Assembly (NCBI RefSeq): GCF_038397755.1
Contig: NZ_CP151637.1
Span: forward strand, 1,488,001 to 1,552,000
Reading direction: 5' to 3'
Length of the DNA stretch: 64,000 nucleotides
Source: Microbacterium sp. LWH7-1.2
GTDB lineage: Bacteria; Actinomycetota; Actinomycetes; Actinomycetales; Microbacteriaceae
Shown here: positions 24,848 through 33,071 of the stretch, one piece after another
How positions within the stretch are numbered: position 1 is the first letter of the stretch
Layout: the number at the start of each line of letters is the position of its first letter
The notes under the pieces: model-generated
What the model was told of the DNA's origin: nothing
Databases searched by the model: none
Seen by the model: the letters and a program-made list of their open reading frames with translations, nothing else
Made by a program: the position numbers and the translations under genes

Positions 24848-25456
24848 TCAGCCGACGGCGGGCTCGGCCGCGGCGGCGGCGGCAGCGGCCGCGGTCACCG
24901 CGGAGACGATCGCCGCTCGGCGGGCTGCGATGCGCGCGGCGCCTTCGCCGGCGTCGGGCACGATCAGCGCATCGAGCTGCGGTAGCACCGGCCAAGCGTT
25001 GACGAGGCTCACGAGGGTGAGCAGCAGCTCCCCCGCCTCGACGCGGCTCAAGCTCGGCAGCATGCGCTGAACGCGGGTGACCTTCTCGGCGTGGAACTCG
25101 GCCCGCACCGGGCTGTCGGCCGCCGCAATCCCCCGCTCGAGTCCCTCCCAGTAGACGAGGCGCGGGACGTGGCCGTTCGCCATGTGGTGGTCGAACAGCC
25201 GCGCGGCGTAGTCGCCCACTGCCTCGGGCCCGGTGCCCTCGACCTGAACCGCCTGCAACGCGGCCTCGAGCGCCTCGGCCAGCACGGTGGCGAAGAACTC
25301 GTCCTTCTTTCCGAAGTACTGGTAGATGCGCTCCTTGTTGACCCCGGCGGCGGCGGCGATGCGGTCCACGCGTGCTCCGGCGAGCCCGTGCTCGCTGAAC
25401 TCCGCCGTCGCCGCTTCCAGCAGCAGCCGCCTGGTGCGCTCGGTGTCCCACGCCAT
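24848..25456 (-). CDS. TetR family transcriptional regulator
   Basis: 202 residues. N-terminal HTH TRRLLLEAATAEFSEHGLAG and ARVDRIAAAAGVNKERIYQYFGKKDEF (about 9-55), then an effector domain and an alanine-run tail. The ATG at 25456 follows TATCAT (25463-25468) by 6 bases: leaderless. Three copies of the palindrome CAACY-N4-RGTTG lie in the divergent region (25478-25547), so it very likely represses itself and the facing membrane-protein gene. Effector unknown. Confidence 0.92.
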   Translation of the reverse strand: MAWDTERTRRLLLEAATAEFSEHGLAGARVDRIAAAAGVNKERIYQYFGKKDEFFATVLAEALEAALQAVQVEGTGPEAVGDYAARLFDHHMANGHVPRLVYWEGLERGIAAADSPVRAEFHAEKVTRVQRMLPSLSRVEAGELLLTLVSLVNAWPVLPQLDALIVPDAGEGAARIAARRAAIVSAVTAAAAAAAAAEPAVG

Positions 25457-25477
25457 GTGCCGATGATAACGAAGATC

Positions 25478-25491
25478 CAACTGAATGGTTG
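25478..25491. promoter_or_regulatory. TetR operator copy 1
   Basis: CAACT-GAAT-GGTTG, a palindrome of the form CAACY-N4-RGTTG. It lies 10 bp upstream of the TATCAT −10 of the TetR gene, where bound protein could block that promoter. Confidence 0.7.
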
Positions 25492-25519
25492 CGGAATAGT
25501 CTGCCCGGTGGTTCACTTA

Positions 25520-25547
25520 CAACCAGCCAGTTGCAACTATCCAGTTG
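25520..25547. promoter_or_regulatory. TetR operator copies 2 and 3, directly adjacent
   Basis: CAACC-AGCC-AGTTG (25520-25533) followed without a gap by CAACT-ATCC-AGTTG (25534-25547), the same palindrome as copy 1. They end 8 bp before the ribosome site of the rightward membrane-protein gene and should control it. Confidence 0.75.
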
Positions 25548-25568
25548 GCTCTTGAAAGGATGCCGCAC

Positions 25569-25844
25569 ATGTCCGTTTCTTCGAGCACCGAGCCCGTCCC
25601 CACGGCCGCCCCCGCTCCCGCGCCGTCCGTTCACGTGCGGGCCGCGATCACGTGGCTCGCGATCTTCCCCCTCGTCTCGATCGGGATGCTGCTCCTCGCG
25701 CCCGTCTCGGAGTCGTGGCATCCGATCCTTCGCGCACTGGTGCTGACCGGCGTCGTCGTGCCGCTGGCGGTCTACGTCGTCGTTCCCCGCCTGCTCCGCG
25801 TCTACACGTCGCTTCGCCGGCGCCGGGCGCCTCGGGAGGACTGA
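25569..25844 (+). CDS. two-helix membrane protein under TetR control
   Basis: 91 residues: a Pro/Ala-rich N-terminus, helix 1 (about 27-45, ITWLAIFPLVSIGMLLLAP), helix 2 (about 55-75, RALVLTGVVVPLAVYVVVP) and a basic tail. This pattern resembles the membrane tail found on some antibiotic-biosynthesis-monooxygenase proteins, here without the monooxygenase part. I chose the ATG at 25569, 8 bases after AAAGGA; an in-frame ATG at 25560 overlaps that site. The divergent TetR gene and paired operators suggest it is induced by a small molecule. Confidence 0.7.
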   Translation: MSVSSSTEPVPTAAPAPAPSVHVRAAITWLAIFPLVSIGMLLLAPVSESWHPILRALVLTGVVVPLAVYVVVPRLLRVYTSLRRRRAPRED

Positions 25845-25869
25845 GGCCGCCGGGTCCTGAGCGGCGCGG

Positions 25870-27075
25870 TCAGCGCGGGCGGCGCCCGGCGTGCAGCACC
25901 TCACGCACCAGGAGTCCGGCCGCGAGCGCCCAGAACGCCGCGCTCACACCTGCGATCGCGACGCCCGACGCCGCCACCAGGAAGGTCACCACGGCCGGCA
26001 GCCGCTCCCCCGGATCGTCGATCGCCTGCTGCACGGCCGAGCCGAACGCGCCGAACAGGGCGATGCCGGCGACCGCCGGGATGACGGCCTCGGGTGCCAC
26101 CACGACCAGTGCGACGAGTGCTGCCGAGAGCCCACCGAGCACGATGCCGCTCGCACCCGTCGACACGCCCGCGACCCAGCGCCGCCCGGGGTCCGGATCG
26201 GCGTCGGGAGCCGCGGCGAGCGCCGCACTGATCGCGGCGAGGTTGATGGCGTGTCCGCCGGCGGTCGCACCGAGCGCCGTCCCGACGCCCGTCACGAGCA
26301 TCGCCGGCCGCCACGGGACCTGGTAGCCGAAGCTGCGCATGATGGCGATTCCCGGCACATTCTGCGACGCCATCGTCACGAGGAAGAGCGGCAGCGCAAG
26401 CCCGACGACCGCGCCGAAGGTGAACGTGGGCGCCGTGAACTCCAGTCGGGGAACGAGCAATGCCGGGTCGACCCTCGCGCCCGTGACCGCGACATCCACC
26501 GCCACGACGACGGACGCCGCGACGAACGCGAGCGGCACCGCCCATCGCGGCGCGAGGCGCACGAACACGAGCCACGTGACGAGGACCGGGACGACGCCCC
26601 ACGGGTTCAGTACGAGCCCGGTGATCGGTGCGAGGCACAGCGGCAGCAGCACGCCGGCGAGCATGGCCTGGGCGATCGACGGCGGGATCCGGGCGATGAG
26701 CCGGCCCAGCTGTGGCCAGATGGCCGTCAGCAGGATGAGGCCGGCGGTCACGAGGAAGGCGCCCACCGCCGCCGGCCAGCCTCCCTCGACGGCTCCGGTG
26801 GCGGCGAGCACCGCGGCACCGGGCGTGGACCACGCGACGGTGATCGGCATCCGGTACCGCCACGCGAGGAGGACCGCGGACGCACCCATCGTGAGGCACA
26901 GCGCGAGCAGCCCGCTCGCCGCCTGCGCGCGCGTCGCGCCGACGGCGTCGAGGCCTGTCAGCACGACCGCGAACGAGCTCGTCACGCCGACGAGCGACGT
27001 CACGATGCCCGCGACGATGGGTCGCGACAGCGGTGCTGCCGCCTCGGGCGGAGCCGGCGCCTCCGTGTCGCTCAT
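25870..27075 (-). CDS. BenE family (benzoate/H+ symporter-like) transporter
   Basis: 401 residues with about 12 helices. Family-type segments include MASQNVPGIAIMRSFGYQVPW and GGHAINLAAISAALAA, typical for BenE. Such carriers import benzoate or related aromatic acids; the true substrate is not known. The ATG at 27075 overlaps the stop of the metallophosphoesterase gene (ATGA), so it is the second gene of a two-gene operon. No aromatic-degradation genes lie nearby. Confidence 0.87.
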   Translation of the reverse strand: MSDTEAPAPPEAAAPLSRPIVAGIVTSLVGVTSSFAVVLTGLDAVGATRAQAASGLLALCLTMGASAVLLAWRYRMPITVAWSTPGAAVLAATGAVEGGWPAAVGAFLVTAGLILLTAIWPQLGRLIARIPPSIAQAMLAGVLLPLCLAPITGLVLNPWGVVPVLVTWLVFVRLAPRWAVPLAFVAASVVVAVDVAVTGARVDPALLVPRLEFTAPTFTFGAVVGLALPLFLVTMASQNVPGIAIMRSFGYQVPWRPAMLVTGVGTALGATAGGHAINLAAISAALAAAPDADPDPGRRWVAGVSTGASGIVLGGLSAALVALVVVAPEAVIPAVAGIALFGAFGSAVQQAIDDPGERLPAVVTFLVAASGVAIAGVSAAFWALAAGLLVREVLHAGRRPR

Positions 27076-27815
27076 GCGCTCTGCCTTCCCCGATAGACCG
27101 CCGTGCGCAGCTCGACCTCCCACACGTCGCGTTTCGGCATCCCGACCCGGCGTGCGACGGCGACCTCCGCATCGACGTCGTACGGCACGCGCACGAAGCG
27201 CACCTCGAACGGCGCGGGCTCGAGCCAGTCGAGCGCGCCCTCGAGGATGACGTAGCTCGGTGTCGGCTCGTCGAGCGGGTTACCGACGCTGCCCACGTTG
27301 AAGAGCGTGCGGCCGCCCCGGGACTCGACGTACGCGTCGTGGATGTCGCCGTACCCGACGACGGTGGGTTCGGGCCCTGGCCCGGTCATCGCGGTCGCAC
27401 CGAACATGCCGTCGAACTCCTCGTCGGTGTGGCGGCGCCGCACTCGTACGTGCGGGCTCTGGGCGGACGCATGGAAGAGCCTGATGCGCCGGCCCATGAG
27501 GAGGTCGTGCACGAGGTCGAGCCGACCCAGCCACCGGCGCTGCTCGGCCGAGAGCTCGTCACGCCACCAGCGCATCTCCGCCGGCTCGGCGTCGCTCAAC
27601 CCGTCGATGAAGTCGTCCCAGTTGCCGCGGAGGTTCACGTCGCACACCTCGCGCACGCGATCCGTGACCGCGGCTCCGCGCGGCCCCTTCCCGACGTTGT
27701 CGCCCAGGTTCACGATCCGCCGGATCCCGCGCTGCGCGATGTCATCGAGCACCGCTTCGAGCGCCGTCAGATTGCCGTGGATATCCGAGATGAGGGCGAT
27801 CCGGTCGAGGGGCAT
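27072..27815 (-). CDS. metallophosphoesterase family protein
   Basis: 247 residues. Calcineurin-like phosphoesterase motifs: SDIHGN (about 10-15), GDNVGKG (38-44), GNWDD (about 64-68), and GYGDIHDAY in place of the usual GHTH, then NVGSVGNP. Two-metal hydrolase of the YfcE/DUF2436-like type; substrate unknown. The ATG at 27815 lies 6 bases after CATGAT (27822-27827), with no ribosome site. Coupled to the BenE carrier downstream. Confidence 0.85.
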   Translation of the reverse strand: MPLDRIALISDIHGNLTALEAVLDDIAQRGIRRIVNLGDNVGKGPRGAAVTDRVREVCDVNLRGNWDDFIDGLSDAEPAEMRWWRDELSAEQRRWLGRLDLVHDLLMGRRIRLFHASAQSPHVRVRRRHTDEEFDGMFGATAMTGPGPEPTVVGYGDIHDAYVESRGGRTLFNVGSVGNPLDEPTPSYVILEGALDWLEPAPFEVRFVRVPYDVDAEVAVARRVGMPKRDVWEVELRTAVYRGRQSA

Positions 27816-27880
27816 CCTCGGATCATGCCATGCGGTGGGACGATGACGACGACGCCGGCCGCGACTCCGGCACGCCACGG

Positions 27881-28792
27881 TCAGCGCTCGAACTCGGCGA
27901 GCACCTCTGCGATCATGCGATGGCCCTGCGCCTCGAACTCCGTGTCCCCCACCTGGTGCGCCCAGCAGGCCGTGCCGATGGCCTCCCGCATGCGCATCAG
28001 GATCCAGTGGGACGGATGCCGCGGCTCGCGCCCGTAACCCTCGAGGAACGCCGTCTCGCACGCGGGGTCCTCCCGCCACTCCTGCGCGGCGAGACGCGCG
28101 AAGTCCGTCGCGGCGGGGCGGAACGCGAAGCGGCCGAAGTCGATCACCCTGACTTCGCCGGCGTCCACGAGCCAGTTGCGCGGCTGCCAGTCGCCGTGGG
28201 TGGGGACGAGGTCCTCCTCCACCGGCGGCAGCGCGGCAAGCGCTGCCCGCAGCCGGCTTTCGACGTCGGAGGCGATCGCGTGGGACGAGTCGAGCCAGGC
28301 GATCGCGCGGCGGGTGGCGGCAGCATCCGTCCCCTCCGAAGGTCGGCTCGCCTGCGTGTGGAATCGTCGCAGAAGAGCGCCTGCGCGGCGATGGACCTCC
28401 GGGTCGACGCCCGCGGGCGTGCGATACGCCAGCTCTCCGGGCAGCCAGTCGAGCACCAGGACCCGTGCGTCTCGGTCGGCGAACCGCAGGGTCGCCGCGT
28501 GACCCTCCCGTGCCCACGACGCGACGTATCCGCCTTCGTGGGCGTCGAGTTCGCGGCCCAGATGGTGATCGGCGTCGCCCGCCGCCTTGACGATCAGCGA
28601 GCGGTCGCCGTGGCGCACCTGCAGCACGATCGTCTCCACCTGGTTCCAGCCGAGGTCGGCGACGACCTCGGCGTCGGGCAGCCAGGCGCCGACGAGCGCG
28701 CGCTGGGCGGTCGTCAGGCGGTCGAATCCCGCGGCCACCGGCGGCGCCGGGTCCGAGGATCCGCCGTGAGCGGGCGTCGAGGGCTCATGCAC
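27881..28792 (-). CDS. aminoglycoside phosphotransferase-like (APH family) kinase
   Basis: 303 residues with a protein-kinase-like fold: the catalytic loop THGDWQPRNWL (about 199-209) and the metal-binding VIDFGRF (about 217-223), in which DFG stands for the family's DxD. Many such proteins phosphorylate small metabolites such as choline, homoserine or sugars and not antibiotics, so resistance should not be assumed. The GTG at 28792 follows the same −10 as the previous gene, CATGAT (28799-28804), by 6 bases. Divergent from the YdcF gene. Confidence 0.82.
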   Translation of the reverse strand: MHEPSTPAHGGSSDPAPPVAAGFDRLTTAQRALVGAWLPDAEVVADLGWNQVETIVLQVRHGDRSLIVKAAGDADHHLGRELDAHEGGYVASWAREGHAATLRFADRDARVLVLDWLPGELAYRTPAGVDPEVHRRAGALLRRFHTQASRPSEGTDAAATRRAIAWLDSSHAIASDVESRLRAALAALPPVEEDLVPTHGDWQPRNWLVDAGEVRVIDFGRFAFRPAATDFARLAAQEWREDPACETAFLEGYGREPRHPSHWILMRMREAIGTACWAHQVGDTEFEAQGHRMIAEVLAEFER

Positions 28793-28840
28793 GATGGGAT
28801 CATGCCACGCGCAGGGGATCTCTGCCCGTAGGGTCGGCGT

Positions 28841-29446
28841 GTGCGTCGACTCGTCCCCCCGCTCGCAGCTGCAGCTGCGGCCGCCGGCCTGGGCATCCTC
28901 GCCGGGGCGGAGTACGTGAGCTGGCGCGCCTCGTACCGCGCGCTGGGCGACGGCGCAGTACAGGGAGGCGCAGAGGCCGTCGTGGTGCTCGGCTACCGCA
29001 ACCGGGGCAGGCGCGCCAACTTCGTCAACCGGTACCGAGTTCGCGTCGGTCTGCGTTCGTTGAGCCCGGACACCCGCGAGAGCGTGCTGGTGCTGTGCGG
29101 CGGGAGCGTCGGCGGCGACATCCCGGAAGCCGAGCTCATGGCGCGCTACGCCCGCGAGAGCCGCGGCTACGCCGGATCCATCCTGCTCGACACGACGAGC
29201 ACGACCACGCAGCAGAACATCGAGAAGGCGATCCCGCTGATCGAGGACGCCGGTGCGATCAAGATCGTGTCGCACTCGCCCCATGCTGCGGTCGGTCGCG
29301 AGTACCTCCGCACCCTCCGACCCGACCTCGCGGCCCGTCTCACACGCGGTGCGGACTACCGGTTCGGCGAGGCCCCGCTGCTCAAGGTGGCCGCGGCCCT
29401 CATCGCGGGCCGCTACCACGCGCGACAGCGTGCGCGAAAGGACTGA
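28841..29446 (+). CDS. YdcF/DUF218 family protein
   Basis: 201 residues. An N-terminal hydrophobic segment (about 3-25) is probably a membrane anchor, followed by the DUF218 core: AVVVLGYRNRG, VLVLCGGSVGGDIPEAELMARYA, LDTTSTTTQQNIEKAIPLI. Related proteins (YdcF, SanA, ElyC) act in or near the cell envelope; precise function unknown. The GTG at 28841 follows TAGGGT (28829-28834) by 6 bases: leaderless. Confidence 0.83.
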   Translation: MRRLVPPLAAAAAAAGLGILAGAEYVSWRASYRALGDGAVQGGAEAVVVLGYRNRGRRANFVNRYRVRVGLRSLSPDTRESVLVLCGGSVGGDIPEAELMARYARESRGYAGSILLDTTSTTTQQNIEKAIPLIEDAGAIKIVSHSPHAAVGREYLRTLRPDLAARLTRGADYRFGEAPLLKVAAALIAGRYHARQRARKD

Positions 29447-29458
29447 CGGCGCCGAGCC

Positions 29459-30610
29459 CTAAGAGGTGAGGACCTGCGCGGTGCCGACCGGTGCGTCGGG
29501 GCCCATCTCGTCGGCGATGCGGTTCGCCTCTTCGATGAGCGTCGCGACGATGTCGGCCTCGGGCACGGTCTTGATGACCTGCCCCTTGACGAAGATCTGC
29601 CCCTTGCCGTTCCCGGAGGCGACGCCCAGATCGGCCTCACGCGCCTCCCCCGGACCGTTCACGACGCAGCCCATGACCGCGACGCGCAGCGGCACGGTCA
29701 TGTCCTTGAGACCCTCGGTCACGTTGTCCGCCAGTGTGTAGACGTCGACCTGGGCGCGGCCGCACGAGGGGCAGGAGACGATCTCGAGCTTGCGCTCGCG
29801 GAGGTTCAGCGACTGCAGGATCTGGTGGCCGACCTTGACCTCTTCCGCGGGCGGGGCCGACAGCGAGACGCGGATCGTGTCGCCGATGCCCTCCGCGAGG
29901 AGGATGCCGAATGCCGTCGCCGACTTGATCGTGCCCTGGAACGCCGGACCCGCCTCGGTCACGCCGAGGTGCAGAGGCCAGTCGCCTCTCTCGGCGAGCT
30001 GGCGGTAGGCCTTCACCATGACGATCGGGTCGTTGTGCTTGACCGAGATCTTGAAGTCGTGGAAGTCGTGCTCCTCGAAGAGCGAGGCCTCCCACACGGC
30101 GCTCTCGACGAGTGCCTCGGGCGTCGCCTTGCCGTACTTCTCGAGCAGGCGCCGGTCGAGTGAGCCGGCGTTGACGCCGATGCGGAGCGACACTCCTGCG
30201 GCCTTCGCGGCGGCGGCGATCGCGCCGACCTGATCGTCGAACTTGCGGATGTTGCCCGGGTTCACGCGCACGGCGCCGCAGCCCGCGTCGATCGCCTGGA
30301 AGACGTACTTCGGCTGGAAGTGGATGTCGGCGATCACCGGGATCTGGCTCTTCGCCGCGATGATGTGCAGCACGTCGGCGTCGTCCTGCGAGGGCACGGC
30401 CACGCGCACGATCTCGCAGCCCGAGGCGGTGAGCTCGGCGATCTGCTGAAGCGTCGCGTTGATGTTCGTGGTCGGCGTCGTGGTCATCGACTGGACGCTC
30501 ACGGGGGCGTCGCCGCCCACCAGCACTTTGCCCACCTTGATCTGGCGACTCTTGCGACGGGGGGCGAGCGTTTCGGGGACCTTGGGCATCCCGATGTTGA
30601 CGGCTGGCAC
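29459..30610 (-). CDS. ispG: 4-hydroxy-3-methylbut-2-en-1-yl diphosphate synthase
   Basis: Penultimate step of the MEP isoprenoid pathway; uses a 4Fe-4S cluster. 383 residues: TIM-barrel part with [11 protein letters not shown] (about 40-50), [19 protein letters not shown], and the cluster region with SCPSCGR (about 279-285) and [11 protein letters not shown] (about 311-321). I chose the GTG at 30610 because TAGGCT (30618-30623) lies 7 bases ahead; the 37-residue longer ORF is unlikely. Ordinarily it follows dxr and rseP directly; here it is 8-13 kb away from them. Confidence 0.96.
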   Translation of the reverse strand: MPAVNIGMPKVPETLAPRRKSRQIKVGKVLVGGDAPVSVQSMTTTPTTNINATLQQIAELTASGCEIVRVAVPSQDDADVLHIIAAKSQIPVIADIHFQPKYVFQAIDAGCGAVRVNPGNIRKFDDQVGAIAAAAKAAGVSLRIGVNAGSLDRRLLEKYGKATPEALVESAVWEASLFEEHDFHDFKISVKHNDPIVMVKAYRQLAERGDWPLHLGVTEAGPAFQGTIKSATAFGILLAEGIGDTIRVSLSAPPAEEVKVGHQILQSLNLRERKLEIVSCPSCGRAQVDVYTLADNVTEGLKDMTVPLRVAVMGCVVNGPGEAREADLGVASGNGKGQIFVKGQVIKTVPEADIVATLIEEANRIADEMGPDAPVGTAQVLTS

Positions 30611-30738
30611 GTCTGACAGCCTACGCGTCGGCGCGGACCCCAGGCTGGGTGTCGGTCCCTGCACTCCGTTCATCCACCGTGCGTCGGGGAACGTCATCGA
30701 TTTCGCATAGGATCGCGCCAACCTGAACTAGGAGTCTC

Positions 30739-33033
30739 ATGAAACGCGTCCTCGCCGTCGGCAGCGTGGTTATCACCGCGGTCCTCGGGGCAACTGTCCT
30801 CGCCGCCGCGCCGGCGGTCGCCGTCGATGGCGCGACGATCCACGGGCGGTTGCTCAACCCCGGCGGCGGCCTGCTGACCGGGGAGGAGACTTATTCGGTC
30901 GCCCTACAACTTGCGAACTCCACGCAGCGCTACGCCACCTTCGCCAAATCGGACGGGACGTACTCGATCGAAGGAGTGGAACCCGGCGAGTACTGGGTTC
31001 GATTCGGCTACAGCGGCCCCCACGGATATCTGGACAAGTACCTCGGCGATGTCTATTACCTCGACACGGCCTTGCATCCGGGCCTCACCCTGAGCGCCGG
31101 AGACACGGTGGAAGCCAGCGAGCAACTCGATCCGCCGAGCTGGGTGAAGGGGCGGGTCACCGGGGTGTCCGGCGCGATCGACTCCCCCTCGGTCACCATC
31201 ACCGGCCGCACGCCCGGCTGGGCCGCCAACCACGTCCCCGCACCGGAGGTCGACGCCGACGGGACATTCACGGTCGGCCCGATCGCCCCGGGAGACTACG
31301 ACATGAGCTTCTCCTCCGACACCTCTCGGTGGGTCGGCGAGAATCAGAACGGAGCTCCGCTCACGGCGGGGGCCACGGGTGCTCCTGTGGTCGTGGGCGT
31401 GGGAACGACCTCTACCCTCAATCCAGTCCTGGACGCCGCCGGGCGTGTCGAGGCGACTGTCGGCGTGAAAGAAGGCGACGGGAAGATCACGCCCTACACC
31501 GGGAACGTCACGTGGTGGACTCGCTATCCCTTCGGCAACTTCGCGTTCCCCGGAGCCCCCACTTCCCCGGGCGTCTACGATCGGTGGACCCAGCCCGGCA
31601 GCTCCTATAATCTGCTCGTACCGGAGGACCGCGCGAACTTCATCGTCGGCAGGTGGTGGGATGGCGCGCCAGATGTGACTGCCTCGCAACCACTGTCGGC
31701 CGAGCCCAATTCGATTCGCACCATCTCCGCGACCGCGGTCAGGGGCGGGACGATCACGGGCCGAGTCGGCGTGGCCGCCTTCATCGGCGGCGCCCCGGCC
31801 TTCGGGGGCAACGACATCGGCGTGTACGTCTACCGGCACACGCTCCAGGGAGGTCTGGAGCCGATCTCGGCGATCGACGCAGGAGGCTCCGCCTTCCCGC
31901 TGGGGTCCAGTATGTGGAACGCAGGCACAGGGACCTTCACGACCCCCGTCCTCGAGCCGGGCACCTACACGCTGTTCTTCGCCCCGACGGACGAATCGGT
32001 CGGCGGTGAGTACTACGAGGACGCACGCTACTTCGCGGAACGCACCGACGTCGTCGTCCGCGCGGGTGAGGCGCGCGCTCTCGGGGATCTGTCACTCGAG
32101 CCGCGCTATTTCGACGTGGGTCGCATCGCGGGCGAAGATCGATTCGACACCGCAGTGCAGATCTCTCGCGCTCTCTTCGATGACGGCGAGCGCCCTGAAG
32201 TGGTCTACATCGCCAACGGCCGCAACTTCCCCGACGCGCTCAGCGCCGGACCGGCGGCGATCACCCGCGGTGGCGTCATCCTCACCACGGAACAGGGTCA
32301 GCTTCCCTCCGCCGTAGCGAAGGAGCTCGCGCGGCTGCGCCCTGAGCGCATCGTGGTCGCCGGAGGTCCGGTCGCCGTCTCCGATGCCGTCCTGGAGCAG
32401 CTGAAGGCGTACGTCGACTCTCCCAGCGGAGTGTCGAGGCTATCCGGTGAGACCCGCTACGAAACCGCGGCGGCCATCGTCCGCGACGCCTTCCCGGACC
32501 AGACCCCGGTGGCGTTCCTCGCGACGGGGACGAACTACCCCGACGCGCTCGCGGCGGGCGCCGCTGCCGGCTACTCCGGCTCTCCCGTGGTGCTCATCGA
32601 CGGTGCGGCTCTTCAGGTGTCGACGGAGACGTTCGAGCTGCTCCGCGACCTCGGAGTCGGGCGCGTGTACCTCGTCGGTGGTCCCAGCGCCATCTCCGAC
32701 GCGATCCAGCAGAGCCTCGCGCGGGGCCTGAGTGGGGTCCAGGTGCTCCGACTCGCCGGGGACAACCGCTTCGCAACAGCAGCGGTGGTGAATGCCCGTA
32801 TCTTCCCGGCCGCCGAGACGGCGTTGCTCACCAACGGCTACGGGTTCGCGGACGCATTGACAGGGGCTCCGCTCGCGGGTGCTGCCGCGGCGCCGATGTT
32901 CCTTTCGCAACAGGGCTGCCTGCCCGTGGAGACCGCGCAAGGCGTGTGGGACTTGGACGCGCGCGGCATCTTCCTCGTGGGAGGTCCCGCTGTCCTGAGC
33001 CCAGCAGTGGAGGCGCTTGCAGTCTGCGGGTGA
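30739..33033 (+). CDS. secreted protein with three CWB2 cell-wall-binding repeats
   Basis: 764 residues. Signal peptide (about 1-29, cut after APAVAV), then several beta-sandwich, carboxypeptidase-regulatory-like segments (about 30-455; for example FAKSDGTYSIEGVEPGEYWVRF), then three putative cell-wall-binding repeats (PF04122 type) from about 462: RIAGEDRFDTA, RLSGETRYETA and RLAGDNRFATA, each followed by NFPDALSAG-like blocks. It is probably held on the cell wall and exposed; the target is unknown. AGGAG precedes the ATG by 4-5 bases, and TAGGAT (30709-30714) is a likely −10. Codon use is a little less GC-rich than its neighbours. Confidence 0.88.
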   Translation: MKRVLAVGSVVITAVLGATVLAAAPAVAVDGATIHGRLLNPGGGLLTGEETYSVALQLANSTQRYATFAKSDGTYSIEGVEPGEYWVRFGYSGPHGYLDKYLGDVYYLDTALHPGLTLSAGDTVEASEQLDPPSWVKGRVTGVSGAIDSPSVTITGRTPGWAANHVPAPEVDADGTFTVGPIAPGDYDMSFSSDTSRWVGENQNGAPLTAGATGAPVVVGVGTTSTLNPVLDAAGRVEATVGVKEGDGKITPYTGNVTWWTRYPFGNFAFPGAPTSPGVYDRWTQPGSSYNLLVPEDRANFIVGRWWDGAPDVTASQPLSAEPNSIRTISATAVRGGTITGRVGVAAFIGGAPAFGGNDIGVYVYRHTLQGGLEPISAIDAGGSAFPLGSSMWNAGTGTFTTPVLEPGTYTLFFAPTDESVGGEYYEDARYFAERTDVVVRAGEARALGDLSLEPRYFDVGRIAGEDRFDTAVQISRALFDDGERPEVVYIANGRNFPDALSAGPAAITRGGVILTTEQGQLPSAVAKELARLRPERIVVAGGPVAVSDAVLEQLKAYVDSPSGVSRLSGETRYETAAAIVRDAFPDQTPVAFLATGTNYPDALAAGAAAGYSGSPVVLIDGAALQVSTETFELLRDLGVGRVYLVGGPSAISDAIQQSLARGLSGVQVLRLAGDNRFATAAVVNARIFPAAETALLTNGYGFADALTGAPLAGAAAAPMFLSQQGCLPVETAQGVWDLDARGIFLVGGPAVLSPAVEALAVCG

Positions 33034-33071
33034 CGCTGTCGCATCGGCACTCTCAACTCCCCGGAGGACTC

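Noticed and set aside
27881-28792. Aminoglycoside resistance gene
   Set aside because: The APH fold is shared by many metabolite kinases and nothing here indicates antibiotic specificity or a mobile context.
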